Assembly (NCBI RefSeq): GCF_007655135.1
Contig: NC_045127.1
Location: 17,269,699 to 17,333,698 of the forward strand
Direction: 5' to 3'
From: Punica granatum
Lineage: Eukaryota > Streptophyta > Magnoliopsida > Myrtales > Lythraceae
DNA: 64,000 nt
Part shown: positions 45,996 through 58,261 of the stretch, piece after piece
Position numbering within the stretch: the first letter of the stretch is position 1
Layout: the number at the start of each line of letters is the position of its first letter
Translations under genes and position numbers: made by a program
Notes under the pieces: generated by a model
Database searches by the model: none
Told to the model about the DNA's origin: nothing
The model's input: the letters and a program-made list of their open reading frames with translations, nothing else

Positions 45996-47861
45996 TATAA
46001 ACGCATATATATATATATATATACATATATAATAGTTCATCCCTTTAATTTCCACTCTCACCTTCTTGGACCACAATAGGAAAAGACCAAACAACGACAA
46101 TTGATCAGAGTGCAAGGTGCACACTGCCCTATGCAAGGTAGCAGCATATGACTATAGAGGCTCTAACAAGTTTGTGAGAAGTCTAGGGTTTCGAAGATGC
46201 ATGCACACTGCGAGAGATCACAAGATCGAGGGGTGTGGTGCAAGTTTTTTCCATACAAAGACCAATTGATCATTATATAGGATTTCATTTTAGGTACAAA
46301 TAGGGGCCGGCACTGCAGATAACTAAAGGTATGATGTAATATGTATACATGAAATTTGACCAACTTGAAAATAAAGGCCGAGAGTCGCAATTAATAAATT
46401 CGCACATTATATAAGATGGGGGTTCCATCGTTTTTCAGTTTTTTTTGTTTTGTTTTGTTTTTTGTTTTTTTTGAGTTAAACATGTCAAAATTTAACGGTA
46501 ATGTTAATGTTTGTAGTTCGTAGTTGGGTAAATAAATATTCACTCTTTTCGGGTGCGATAACTCTTTAACATAGGAAAAGAGCTGAACTATAGCTATATT
46601 GCCAGACATTATTTCTAGCTAAAACTTTGAATTTGAGCTAGACCACTACTTAGTCTGGCCCACGCAAATGCACAAGATAAGACACAAAAAAAAAAGCTTG
46701 GTCATTAGCCAAAGAGATAGTCCATGTCCAAATTTCCGTTTTGGGATGCATAGACGTGTCCGTCTCTTCTTTCCTCATGAATAAGGATTGGTTCGAACAA
46801 TTCGCGTTTTTTCTTTCTATACAAGGTTTTGGATTTGATTTTTGTGTATGGAGAAAATCCTTGAATGGGAAAGCTTTATTTTTTAGTGAATCGATCCAAC
46901 TCAAATTAAATTAATCGAAACCCATTGGAATTTCGAATATCATGATATATATTGAAAAAATAAACTTATTCCTATTCAAACAAAACAAAACTATGTACAT
47001 ATGGGGATACCCTACAGAAGAAATTTAAGGCGTCAACAAAATAATTATACCATATATTCAAATAAATTACTAAAAATATAATTAAAAATGAAGTATTCTA
47101 CTAAATTTTAGTTAAAATGAAGTATTCTGCTAATTTTAGTGAATCTTTTCAAAAGAATTTTTTTTTTCAAAACCTTTGTAGCTTTACTTGAAATTTTGAG
47201 TAATTTATTTTGAGATGTTTAGTTAAGTTAATTGAAATGTAAGTAATCTACTTTAATTGAAAAAAAAATTGCTTTGACTGTAAGGCAATTTTCATAAAGT
47301 GATTGTCCATTTTTTGGGTGAATAAAGTGATTATACCTCTGATTCTCGTTATATATCTTCATTCTATTATTTTTTGTGATCAAAAGAAGGGCATCCATTT
47401 ACCTTTAAATAAGTGTTCTGACCTGTGCATTGTACAAATTTATTTCAATAGAATTATTCTTAAACTTTAAAAATAAATTTACTTTTTAAATAAAATAAAA
47501 AATTTCAACAATAACAGAATATTTTGAACTACAAAATTAGTTTACTAAATAAATTTTAAATAATTTAGTGTAAGTTTGCTACTAATTTTCCTACTTAATT
47601 GCATTGCGTATTTATATAATCGTCAACATTATTCAAATTCACTATAAACATGAAGTGAAAGTACACAAATTTTATTTTGCAAATATTTTTTAAAATAATA
47701 TATTGTTAAATCCTCACTTTAATTAAATTTTTACCTTTTATTTGACCCCATTCATAGAATTAGAGTCATGTGTTAATTTTTTTGAAAATTCTGCGTATAG
47801 GTTAGTATTTTTTTAATGTGCTAGTGAATTTATATGATTAGTTTCCTTGTGATAATTTATA
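45996..47861. other. No gene seen
   Basis: AT-rich with (TA)n at about 46004-46026 and a G/T run at about 46437-46475. Short open frames only. Confidence 0.6.
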
Positions 47862-47866
47862 CATAT

Positions 47867-50800
47867 TGTCAGCACCCAATTTCGGTCCATCGGCTCCAGG
47901 GGGGGCAAAATTGTCATTTTTCTATTTATCACTTTTTTTAAAAAAAATTAATTAATTAATTAATAATAATAAAAATAAAATTTAAAAAATATATATGAAA
48001 AAAAAGGAAAGGAAAGAAAAGAAAAAAAATCTCGGGCAGGGCCGGGCAGCGTTGACCGGCTGCCCGTGACCCGCCGGCCCTAATTTAAAAAAAAATAAAA
48101 AAAATAAAAATTTTCGGGCAGGCCGGGCAGGGGCCGGGCAGCGCTCGCCGGCTGCCCGCGATCCCCGACCTGCCCAGAACAGGAAATCGCGGATTTCCGC
48201 GATTTCCTCCCCAAATTGGCCGAAATCTCAACCAAAAATCGCAATTAAAGGGGGGGAAATCGAATTCGGGACGGACACAACAGAACCCAGAGAAAAAAAA
48301 GGAAAAATTGGCTCTCGTTTGAGAGAATTTGGAGATCGGTGCGATTCGGGACCGACGCCGGAAAATCGCGAAAACTCCCTCGATTCCGGCCGTTTCGACC
48401 TCGGTGAAGTCCAAACCAGACACCGCGTGGCCCAAGCGGCGCCCAGAGCTATCTCCCGCACCCTCTCGTGCCGTCGTCGCGGCGTCCAGAGGCGCGAATC
48501 GCCGCCCCCAGCCTCGCGCCGCCGCCGCCCCCGATCCCGGCTACTATTCGGCTAACGGGTCTTGGCCCATTTCTCTTCTTTTGCAGGCTCGGCCCATTCA
48601 GGCCCAAGGCGCTCCAGCCCGGCCCAGCTTCTCTTCCGGGCGGTTTCTCCTTTGGACCGGCCGACCGATCCAATCCGATCCGACCCGTTCGTCCGGCAGC
48701 TTTCGTATATTACAGAAACGCCTCCAAACTTTTGGGTTAGGTAAAATCTCAACTTAGCGGCATGTTTAGGGCTTTATATTAAATATCATGTTTGCTTGAA
48801 TGATGATGACATGAAATAATTGCTTGTTGGTTGCATAGATTATCAAAATTATGCCGAATCCGATTATTCTAATTTTCTGATTTGTTCCATTCTAGTCCTG
48901 CAACGAATTTTCATTTTTTTTTCAATCCTGCCCAAATTCCCAAATCAATTTTAAACCAGTCCCATGACATTTTCGATATTTTCATCACGTCCCTAATTTT
49001 CAGAATCAAATACTGCTCCAGCAAACTTTTGCATTTGTTTCAATTCAGTCCCTGGAGCATTTATTATTTTTTTAAAATCAGCCCTAAATTTCAAAATTCA
49101 TTTCAAACATACTCTGGGCTATTTCATTATTTCTAGCACATCCTCCGAATTTTTTAGAATTTAAAATCGCTCCAGTAAACTGTTCAATTTGTTTCAATTT
49201 AGTCCCTGCAACATTTATTCATTTAAAAAAAAAGCCCTGAATTTCAGAAATTAATTTCAAATAAACCCTAGCCCATTTTATACTTTCCCAGACATTCTCC
49301 AAATTTTATAGAATTTTAAAAAAATCATTCTCCAAATTTTTTGATTTGTTTCAGTTTAGTCCTTGAAATCTTTTTCTGTTGCTTTATTAGTCCTTATTAT
49401 TCTACATTATGTTGTTCGATCTTTATGCAAATTTTTTCGAGATGACTGGAAATTAGAGTTTATCGGGCGATCTATTATTGATCGTTTCGACGGCTCGAAA
49501 CCCAAAAAATAAAATAAAACATTCAGCAAATTTTAATTAAACTTAATGATTTCACTAATCGGGTAAACGGGACGTTCATTTGACTAATTAATTCACTCGA
49601 CCTTAATAATTTTGCACGAATTGGTAATTAATCGGAAATACGCGTCGATAAATTGTAAATACGTGTTGATGCCTTCTTTTCGAAATTCACAAATTTCATA
49701 CTAAAATCTGAGACTCGTGATCCGATGTGACATGGACGTCTGGGAAGAACTTGCATGTTTTGACTCGAGGCTTCCTAATTTTAGGTAACTCAAGTCGGGG
49801 TGTGGAAGTTCTTTTTAGATCACTTCCGGATAGATTGACCGTTTTTTTGACTCTTTTGGGGTTCTCGCATAACCCTAGAAGAATCAGGGAATCAGTCAGC
49901 GCCGGTCACAGGCCGAGGTGGCCCGCATTGCGTAGTCTCTCTCTTTTCAAAAATAAATTTTCTATACAAAGGCAAAATGGCGTATTTACAATTTATTGTT
50001 ATCTATGCATGATCTTGGGTAGTTAGATCGGGAATAACGGTTTAAGATACCAAAATTTGACTTAATCGCATACTCGGCCTAATAGAAAACATAATGGGGA
50101 TAGCGGGTTAGGCACTAGGTTGTAGGGTTCTCATGTCAAAATCCACATTTTATAATAACTTATCATAATCAAAGTGTCACGATATATAACAATTTAAAAT
50201 CAACCCACACATTCGAGACTTGATCACGGACACATACAGTCTGTCAGGTCCGGTCAATGATGCTGAATGCTACATGCCATTCCCGTCTTGCCTTTTGCTT
50301 GTTTTAGGGTAGGATTTGTATGCCAAGATTCCTCGGTTAATAATCAATTAATCCACGTAAATTTGGTGATAACAAAACCCCATTGATTGTTTATTTGAGC
50401 TTGCTTGTTACATCTTTTGCACTTGATTGTATTGCGGATCGAGCCCGGTCCTTTAGGACTCGATTCACATTGGGTCCAACGCCCATAACCGACGATCATG
50501 GGGCCCAATGCCCTTATACACCGAGAGCGCACTTTAATTTCAATTTCAGTCTTTTCAAACTACACGGTGAGCACGAGTGGAATAATAACCGAAATGCGAA
50601 CCGACCGGGATCCAATTGTTATAATTTGTATTTTATTTATTTGAGAGAACAATGTGAGGATTTATGTTGTATGTTTATTCATGTAAGAATCCCGGTCGGA
50701 GAGCAGACGGTCGGAGTGTTTCTTCGAATTTACGGTGTCAAAACGCGTAAGATGAGCGGAACTTAATTAAGCGGTAATTAAATAAAAAATGGCAAGTCTA

Positions 50801-51091
50801 GACAAGCTAGAGTACCGATATGGCATGCGAGATATAGGCTCGCATGTAACAGAACCCCCGAATTCGGAACCTCGGGTTTCGCAGACCATATGCCTTAGCA
50901 ATTAGGTGTACCCCGTACCCCTAGACTCGGGTAACTTGCCGGCCCTCGACCTTCGGGTCATAAAATGGCAAGTGGCGACTCCTTCTCACGTGCGTCCGTC
51001 GCGCGTCCCCGAGAAGGTGGATACTCCCAAGCCGCGTTGCATTTAGGCGCGCGCATGCGTGCCCCGACGAGACGAAATTCGGGTGCGCACA
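47867..51091 (+). mobile_element. 3.2-kb solo LTR, gypsy type, with perfect TSD
   Basis: Starts TGTCAGCACCCAATTTCGG and ends CGAAATTCGGGTGCGCACA, so the termini are inverted (TGT.CGCACCC..ATTTCG). CATAT flanks it on both sides (47862-47866 and 51092-51096). Neither terminus recurs inside, so it is a single LTR of 3225 bp left by recombination, not a full element. It contains a GC-rich block (about 48040-48720), a 154-bp tandem repeat, and GTGGCGACTCC about 120 bp before the 3' end. Overlapping frames in the GC-rich part are composition artefacts. Confidence 0.85.
48897..49360 (+). repeat. 154-156 bp tandem repeat inside the solo LTR
   Basis: Three units starting at 48897, 49051 and 49205, each opening at CCTG(C/G)A after TAGTC/CAGTC and ending TTTGTTTCA.TT.AGTC. 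Periods are 154, 154 and 156 bp. The units are diverged but collinear. Confidence 0.8.
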
Positions 51092-51423
51092 CATATGATT
51101 AATTAATTATATTCTTCTATAAAATATTCTATATCTATTTTGATATTTGTTTATTAAAATAGTTGTTCAAAAAATTAAGTATAACAGTTACATTTATTGA
51201 CAACGTTTATTATAAAATGTGGTCAATTTTACACATTTGATATATCTTTAATTAGTATTTTAATTTTAGAAATTAAAAATTATTTTTTTTCTATTTTTCA
51301 ATTGCATTATTTAAGAGCAGTTATTGAGTATTATGCCGCTCAAGCATTTATTGAGTAGATAGATGAGAAGAAGTGAAATTGCCGTTCTCGATAGGTTTGC
51401 ATGCTATAATTATTTGGATTTTT

Positions 51424-52087
51424 CTATCCTCCGTCCTATAATCGATCGTTGATTAACCATAAATACGGTATTTACCTTTAATTCACAAACACTACCACTT
51501 CGTTGCCCAGAAATACTCATTTCTTACTCTTGGAAATACCCATCTATCTAATTCTCCCTTACTAAATATATTACATTTCTACCTCAAATAGAATTACACT
51601 AATTTTAATAGAAAAGGCAAGTAAAATCTTCTTGATCATCGTCTGATATACTAATAGAATATCTATTATTTTGCCGCATTCGTTTTTTATATTTTTGTTC
51701 GTCCACATTAAAGGAATTCAATATATTATACTTTTTTAGAATTTTGTTAGGTTTTTAAGGTTGATTTAAGCTTTTACTTTGTTCTCATTTTTTATATGTT
51801 TCTTAGCGTTTCAAATATTTGAGTTTAGTGCTTTAGGATTTATAATTTGGGGTTAGGTTTAAAATTTTGGATTTTAGAGTTTTATGATTTGCTTTTATTT
51901 TTTTCTTAGTTAGCTTTTATCTGTAATATCTCCTTGATAAAGGAAGCAAATTGGAGATTATTTCCAATAATGAAATAAATGGGTATTCTTGAGCATTGAA
52001 AAATATGTGTTTGTCAAATAATGGTAATAAGGTGTTTTTCCTGTTAATCAATAATTATTTATCCTATACCCTAAGGGCATTGGATAG
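51424..52087. mobile_element. Long-TIR fold-back element, telomere-like core (family F, copy 1)
   Basis: The left arm from CTATCC (51424) and right arm to GGATAG (52087) are inverted over about 120 bp, sharing GTTGATTAAC/ATTGATTAAC, ACAAACAC, TAC.CATTT and TTGGAAATA. The centre has irregular TTTAGGATTT / GGGTTAGGTTT / TTTTAGAG text. A related arrangement is found at 57453-57926. No TSD or ORF is clear. Confidence 0.5.
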
Positions 52088-52373
52088 ATGAAGCCTAAAT
52101 ATAACAGAGCTAGTCACAACTAGCCAATTTGGTTGAATCAAGCGGTCGACATTTGTTCTTCTTAAATAAGGTTTTGGATTCAAATATGTGAATAGAGAAA
52201 ATCCACGAGTGACAAAACTTTACCTATTTTAGTGAGCCAAATCACTTAAACTGGATTAGTTGAGATCCATTGGATTTTTATATACCAATTGCATAGAGAA
52301 AAAAAATACAACTACCCATCTTGGTGAGACTCTTATATTTTCTTTGAAAATTGCAATTATATCTGCTCTAATG

Positions 52374-52533
52374 TTTTTTTTCTTTGGTTACATAGGAATG
52401 CTCATGAACTTAATATAATGAAATAAAAATCGTAATAGCTAAAAAAGTGGCACGGCTACTCCTGATGAGTATCAAACTCACAACATCTTAGTTATCAGAC
52501 AAAGACGTGCGCCACTGCACTACACCCTCTTTG
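52374..52533 (-). mobile_element. SINE copy D (family 1)
   Basis: The plus strand reads T-run, CTTTGGTTACATAGGAATGCTCATG, AACTTAATATAATGAAATAAAAATCG, GTGGCACGGCTACTCCTGATGAGTATCAAACTC, then the head GACGTGCGCCACTGCACTACACCCTCTTTG. On the minus strand this gives the A-box-like GTGCAGTGGCGCACG and the B-box-like GAGTTTGATACTC. It is the best preserved head of the five copies. Confidence 0.75.
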
Positions 52534-53148
52534 ATAATAATTTTTTTTTTGTGTATTCTGGTATTCGGAAGACCATCCGGCCTCGACTAAATTCAATTCG
52601 AGTTGGGTTAACTCACTAAGGACTCCCTTAGCATTGATCTTTTTTATTCACAAGACTCAAATCTGAGACATTGTTTAAAGGGAATAAATACCAAAACGTT
52701 TGAACGAACCCATATTGATCCTTTTTTATACTCATTAGCTCTAGTGATTTACTCATTTAGAAAAATCACCTTGTTTTGAGAAATCTGTTTAAAAGCAGCA
52801 ATATTTACCCTGAACCAATGATAATGCTCTTGGTTCATGAGCAAAAAAGGGATTTCCTCCGCAGACTAAGTTTTGATTGAGTAATAAACAACTCTAATCT
52901 CGTAAGGATGAGAATACAAAACTACGAATTCCGAAAAGCACACTTGTTATGAGAGGGAATAGTTTTTAATATTCTATCTTTTAGAATTGCGGGAGCAATA
53001 TTTCCCACAATTTAATCAGCAGAAAAAAATCACCGGAAAAAAAGGATTTCCTCCTGCTCCTATATTTATATTATTGTCCAGCGAGGAAACCACACACAGC
53101 TCCTAGGGGCAATTACCCTTCTAATGTTTTAAAAAATCAAATATATAT

Positions 53149-53310
53149 CAAAGAGAGTGTCGTGCAGTTATGCATGTTGCCTGGTAACCATACTGGAGTT
53201 TAGAGGTTCAAGGTTCAAGACTCATTGTGGGACTATCTGTACATTTTATTAGCTGTTAGGATTTCTATTTTATTATACTAGAGTCATATGCTTTCTTGTA
53301 ACTAAAAAAG
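53149..53310 (+). mobile_element. SINE copy E (family 1) with TSD
   Basis: Starts CAAAGAGAGTGTCGTGCAG, has the B-box-like GGTTCAAGACTC, TGGGACTATC, TTATTAGCTGTTAGGATTTC, TATTATACTAGAGTCATATG and an A-rich tail. It is flanked by AAAATCAAATATATAT (53133-53148) and AAAATCAAATGGATAT (53311-53326), matching at 14 of 16 positions. It is the only plus-strand copy in the window. Confidence 0.8.
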
Positions 53311-53326
53311 AAAATCAAATGGATAT

Positions 53327-55273
53327 AGTTTAAAAAAATTGTAATTTTAAACATTTTGCCCCCAGGAAATTATAAAAATCCCACCGAGATGCTTTTATAA
53401 GTCGAAATCCAGTTCAATATATCAAAAAAAACAAGCTCTATTTTTGAATTAGAAGAAAACAATATATATATTGTAATTCATTTTTGTCCACATAAGTTTT
53501 CTTACAAGTTCTAATAAAAATTAAGAATTCTCAATTTGCCCATTTTTGAATTAGAAGAAAAAAAATTTGTATTCAATTTGGCGACTCGAAACTTTCAAGA
53601 TGACAAAAAAAAATCCATTTCTTGATAGAGTCTTCTCCAAATTTTCAAAAATTTGAAAATTAAATTTAGTAAAAAAGAGAATTTTTGGTTATTTTGGTAT
53701 TTCTTCCCGCTAATCGAATTTTTAAATATTTTGGATGAAAATAAACCTCATTACATTCGGCCATTGTACTGTAAAAAAATGATTATTGGTTTACCCAAAA
53801 GAAAAATTATTATTGGAAAGTAGCAGGTCGAAACAAAGACTCATAGAGCAAAAATGTTAGGACGGAAAACTCTTTTGAACTGAAATTAATTCCAACAAAA
53901 TTCACCAGGTGCGTAAATTTAATGAACTCTGTTTAATGGTTGGCCCCAGTGAAACAATTTACGGGCTCTCCCCTCTTCGTATCCCCTACTAAACGCTCAT
54001 GATAACATCCTTCATAATCCCCCCAAAAAGAAAATCATGTTACATTTTTCGCATAATTTGAATTTCAACAAATATATACCACAAGATACTTTATTAGCAA
54101 ATCAAACAAATTGACATGGAGATGAGAGTCACTACATATGGCACTTCTTTGCGGAAGTGTAGGGAAGAAATTAATTTCATTGGTTTGTCATTCCATTCCT
54201 AGGTTTTATTAGTTTTTGCACGTGTTTGTGTGATGGTGAGATTGAATTTGGCCGCCAAAACTAGCTAGTTCAATTTTGTAATTAAACAATCGTGAAGGTA
54301 GAGGGTCCTCAATTAATTAATTTATGATCATAATTCTTTATATTATATATATACATATATGTAGTTACCACTTAGAAAGGATGAAAATGGTGTCGATAGT
54401 TATTACTCTCTGCAGAGATACCCTCCATATATTCAACGTAGCATAAAGAAAAGCTAGATTAATAGAAAAATGTTAAACAATCAAATCGTCACAATTAAAT
54501 TCCAACAGGACATATCTGGTTGGTCCAGTGATAGACCAATATGCTTCTCTTACTAAAAATTAACCTGAAGTTCGAGTTGCTGTGAAGTCATGAAAGAAAT
54601 ACTACGTAACTGTTGGCTCACCACCTGCACGAATCCTATATGCACACAACTCTCCTATATATCAAAAGCTTAACTTCGAGTCATCATTAACATATGAATG
54701 AAATATTTTCTAAGTATTCGGCTACCTACACAACCTATATATACGATCACTTATCTATTTTGTGGGAGGTATTCACATGGGTCAGGCGAAATACTTGGAC
54801 GAACCTTGATCACCTAATTGAAGAATTTTTTACCTAATTGAAGAATTTTTTTTATAGGTGAAAAAATAAAGGAAGTCACAGCATACGTAATGTTTTAAGC
54901 CGTTGCTCTTTCCCTTTCTCCTCTCTCCTTCGCACCTTCGCCATATTCTTTATCCCCCGGGAAAGGTCTAGTTGGGTTACATACATACCAAAGTATTTCC
55001 ATTTGTGATATATTATCTTAATATAAAATAAATCACGCATATTTTGTACAAATTAATATATGTAAAGTAAATCGTTTGGAGTGAATTATGTGAAATTTTA
55101 AAGAAATATATCTATAAATAAATAAAAAAAGAGACGGATTTCGAATAACTTTATTTTTATCATTTAATAAATTACTTGATTGTAACATTATTTAGTATAA
55201 TCAAATAATTCATCAAAAATTTAAGTAATGTAGTACATTACATATATTTATTGATGATTTTACCATAAAAGAA
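53327..55273. other. No gene seen
   Basis: AT-rich intergenic sequence with no long ORF, TIR pair or LTR recognised. Confidence 0.6.
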
Positions 55274-55581
55274 GGTAACTTTCGACGACGCCCATTGTAA
55301 TTTAGTAAATAGCCAACACCACTCTCTCCTTTCACAATTAACCACACAACACCCATTCTTCTTCAAATGTGGCACCAACAGTGCTTAATCGCCGCCACGT
55401 GAATGTTGTGTCGCTGTGTCACAAAGTTGGATAAAGTCGGATATATCGGGTCCATTTATGGAGCACAGAGACACAACATTCACGTGACGACGTGAAAGCA
55501 GGGGTGATATGCGACTAATTATGAAAAGATGGGGTGTTACTGACTATTTATTAAATTATAGGGCATCAATGAAATTTATCC
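55274..55581. mobile_element. Small long-TIR element (MULE-like MITE)
   Basis: Inverted arms of about 130 bp: GGTAACTTTCG..GCCCATTGTAATTTAGTAAATAGCC at the left against (complement) GGATAAATTTC..GCCCTATAATTTAATAAATAGTC, and ACGTGAATGTTGTGTCGCTGTG against ACGTGAATGTTGTGTCTCTGTG. The flanks are A-rich, so a 9-bp TSD cannot be judged. Confidence 0.65.
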
Positions 55582-57452
55582 TAAAAAAAAAAATTCGTCC
55601 ACTGCTCTCCATCACTCTCTCTCTCTTCATTCACTTTCTACGTATAAGTATGTTTTTTTCTCTTTCTTTCCAATTAATCTATATTTCAAAAAAGAATTGC
55701 GTGCTCTGCAAAATGCGCGGTTGGAGCTCCGATGATTGTTGAAATAAGCAATGATATGTTAATCGATGCACACAGGATTGCGCACGAAAAAGTAATTGAG
55801 GCTGGAAAATTGAAAGTGACTTGAAGACTGAGGTGAGTCCAAAAACTGCTCCCAAATTTCAAATTTATGGATGTGGCCCATTTTGCTTCTTTAATAAAGT
55901 TAATATTTGTTTATGAAAAAGCATAAGAAAGGAATGGTCCGAAATGAATAAAAGGGACCGAAATCGTATAACTCTTGTGCGGATATAAAGGGACAACCAA
56001 TCAAGTCGCTTTCTAAAAAATTTTAGGTGGGAACTCTCAACTCCGGCTATTGATGAATGGGAAATTTCTGTTCATTGTACTAAGTTCCATGAGTTTCATT
56101 TGTATCCGAAAAAAAGAAGAAGAAGAAATTTGGGTGATTCTATCTTGTTATTGGACGATAGCAACTAATAGAATTTTATGAAAATTTTATCCATATATGA
56201 AATTTCAATTGATGGTGTAGCCAAAAATAAAAATGACTGAATCAAATCCATCAACGGTAATCACATTAGAAAATTAGATCAGAAAATCACTTTTTCACCT
56301 GCTATTATTATTGTCGTTGTTGTTATGATCATCCAAAGAATGAAATCTGTTTATATTACTGAATGTATATATTCTAAGTGGAATTGGGACTGAGCTATCC
56401 CGATTTCTAATTTATGTCTCACATCGAGGCATATAAAAGTTGCTTTTTTATAGATAATTTTACCGATTTTTTCAGAAATTGCAAGAATAATTATTCTTTT
56501 GTACATTTTGCTTATTTAAAAGATATCATGTCAAATACTTAACGGTTTATGAGAATGCATTTATACTGCATTTGCTTATTTTAACATTTATTCCAGCACT
56601 TTTTATTTAATAATCGCACTCCCAAACAAAGCTTAAAACTCAAGAATTATTCTGCGCTATAAGTACTTAACTGCAACCTAGCACTACGGATCTATGATCC
56701 CATTTAGGAGATGATAAATTTTCGTTGATCGGATTGCAAGAGTTCTTCATGGATTCCCATGAGCTACATGGCCATTAAATTAATTTTTTCATCAATAATT
56801 AGGAACTACTCTAACGTGAAATCCGTTGCATTACCTCAAGATCATTTGCGCACTTCCCGTTTCACAGAAATTATGGGGATTATAAGTTCAGTACCATTTG
56901 CTGTTGTGCAACACAGCAAAATTTTGCCTTGGTGTGGCCTCTGCTGCCTGTTGACAAGGGTCGAAATGCGGCTGAGTCTCTCCTCACTCCTCAGATGAAC
57001 ATAAGGAAGGTATGACCATGATAATTAGGTAACCCCATGTTGAGCAATGAAGGCCGAATCTCCTGAAAGTCGTACGTGCTTTCGGTTTTTAATGGGAATA
57101 AAATGAGAATTCCATCAAGAAGTTTAATGCCAGCACAATCGACATCAATGTGTTCACGCGAAAGCAATAAAAAGACATAAAAAAAAGAGAGATGATGCAA
57201 TAGCACCGCTCTTGATCTAGTATCATTACATTTTGGAAGTATTCGCACCCCTTTAATTCTAATTTTACTTTCCAATTTTAGGGTAAACGCATAAGGACCC
57301 GGCATGTAATGAAAAAGGAAAACATCAAGAAAAAAAAGAAAACAAGGCATCCCGGGATATTTGGGAGAAATTCTCCTTGTCGTGTCTTTCAGACACATAG
57401 CACTATGACAAAGGAATAGCAAAAACACTTAAAAAAAAGGGCTTTTCTATTC
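55582..57452. other. No gene I can support
   Basis: The largest open frame is 145 codons on the minus strand (56991-57428). It shows no family motif and its neighbourhood gives no splice or promoter signal, so it is not called as a gene. A (GAA)n-like patch lies near 56113-56126. Confidence 0.5.
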
Positions 57453-57926
57453 TATGCCCTAAGGGATAAGATAAGCAAACTCAAATTATCAATTTTAAAC
57501 TTCAAATTATTAATGTCAAGATTCTTTATTTTTTGTGCCTAATTTACCCTTAGTCTATCTTACCTAATTAATACTAATTTCCTTATACTATATAATCTCT
57601 AGCATTTTTAGGATTTTAGGATTTTGGGGGTTATAGGTTTTTATAGGATTTTAGGATTTTAAGGTTTTAGAATTTTATGATCACATATAATTTCCCAGAA
57701 AATATTTTGTCTCTTTATGAAACCATATATAGAAAAATCTTATATGAATGTTTTGAATCCTATTAAAATTAAAATGCTAGAGATTATATAGTAAAAGGAA
57801 ATTATAATTAATTAGGTAAGATAGAATAAGGGTAAATTAGGCACAAAAAATAAAGAATCTTGGCATTAATGATTTGGAGTTTAAAATTGATAATTTGTGT
57901 TTGCTTATCTTGTGCCTTAGGGCATA
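57453..57926. mobile_element. Long-TIR fold-back element, telomere-like core (family F, copy 2)
   Basis: Arms of about 160 bp are inverted and highly similar: TATGCCCTAAGG, ATAAGCAAACTCAAATTATC, TTCTTTATTTTTTGTGCC, TATCTTACCTAATTAAT and TATATAATCTCTAGCATTTT each have a mirrored partner. The ~150-bp centre holds TTTTTAGGATTTTAGGATTTTGG-type text. No ORF. Confidence 0.75.
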
Positions 57927-57935
57927 TAAAAAAAG

Positions 57936-58252
57936 GGTAAATTACAAAAAAAACTCAAATTTTGTAAACTGTCTCAATTTTGTCATAAATTTTGTTTTGT
58001 AATAGAAAAAACTATAAGTTTTTTAAAATGTCACAAAAATGACATCCGTTATAACTTCTGTTAATTTTTGCTTACGTGTGACCTACGTGGACTGTTAAAG
58101 GGACCCACCATCAGCAGCAAAAATTGACGGGAGTTATAACGGATGTCATTTTTGAGACATTTTAGAAAACTTATAGTTTTTTTGTTACAAAACAAAATTT
58201 ATGACAAAACTGAGACTTTTTATAAAATTTGGTTTTTTTTTTATAATTTGCC
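57936..58252. mobile_element. 317-bp near-palindromic long-TIR element
   Basis: Left arm GGTAAATTACAAAAAAAACTC, then GTCATAAATTTTGTTTTGTAA and AATGACATCCGTTATAACT. The right arm is the complement of GGCAAATTATAAAAAAAAAACC with the same two blocks. The arms are about 135 bp and the loop about 45 bp. A-rich flanks hide any TSD. It starts only nine bases after the preceding element ends. Confidence 0.75.
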
Positions 58253-58261
58253 AAAAAAAAA

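Noticed and set aside
48085..48757. Stack of ORFs on both strands in the GC-rich block
   Set aside because: Stop-poor composition inside a solo LTR produces open frames in several registers at once. None resembles a known protein.
50964..50980. GTGGCGACTCC as a retroelement primer-binding site
   Set aside because: It lies inside a solo LTR whose outer ends and CATAT duplication are unambiguous, so it is LTR sequence.
56991..57428. 145-codon minus-strand ORF as a gene
   Set aside because: No recognisable domain, no supporting context, and length within chance expectation for this amount of DNA.
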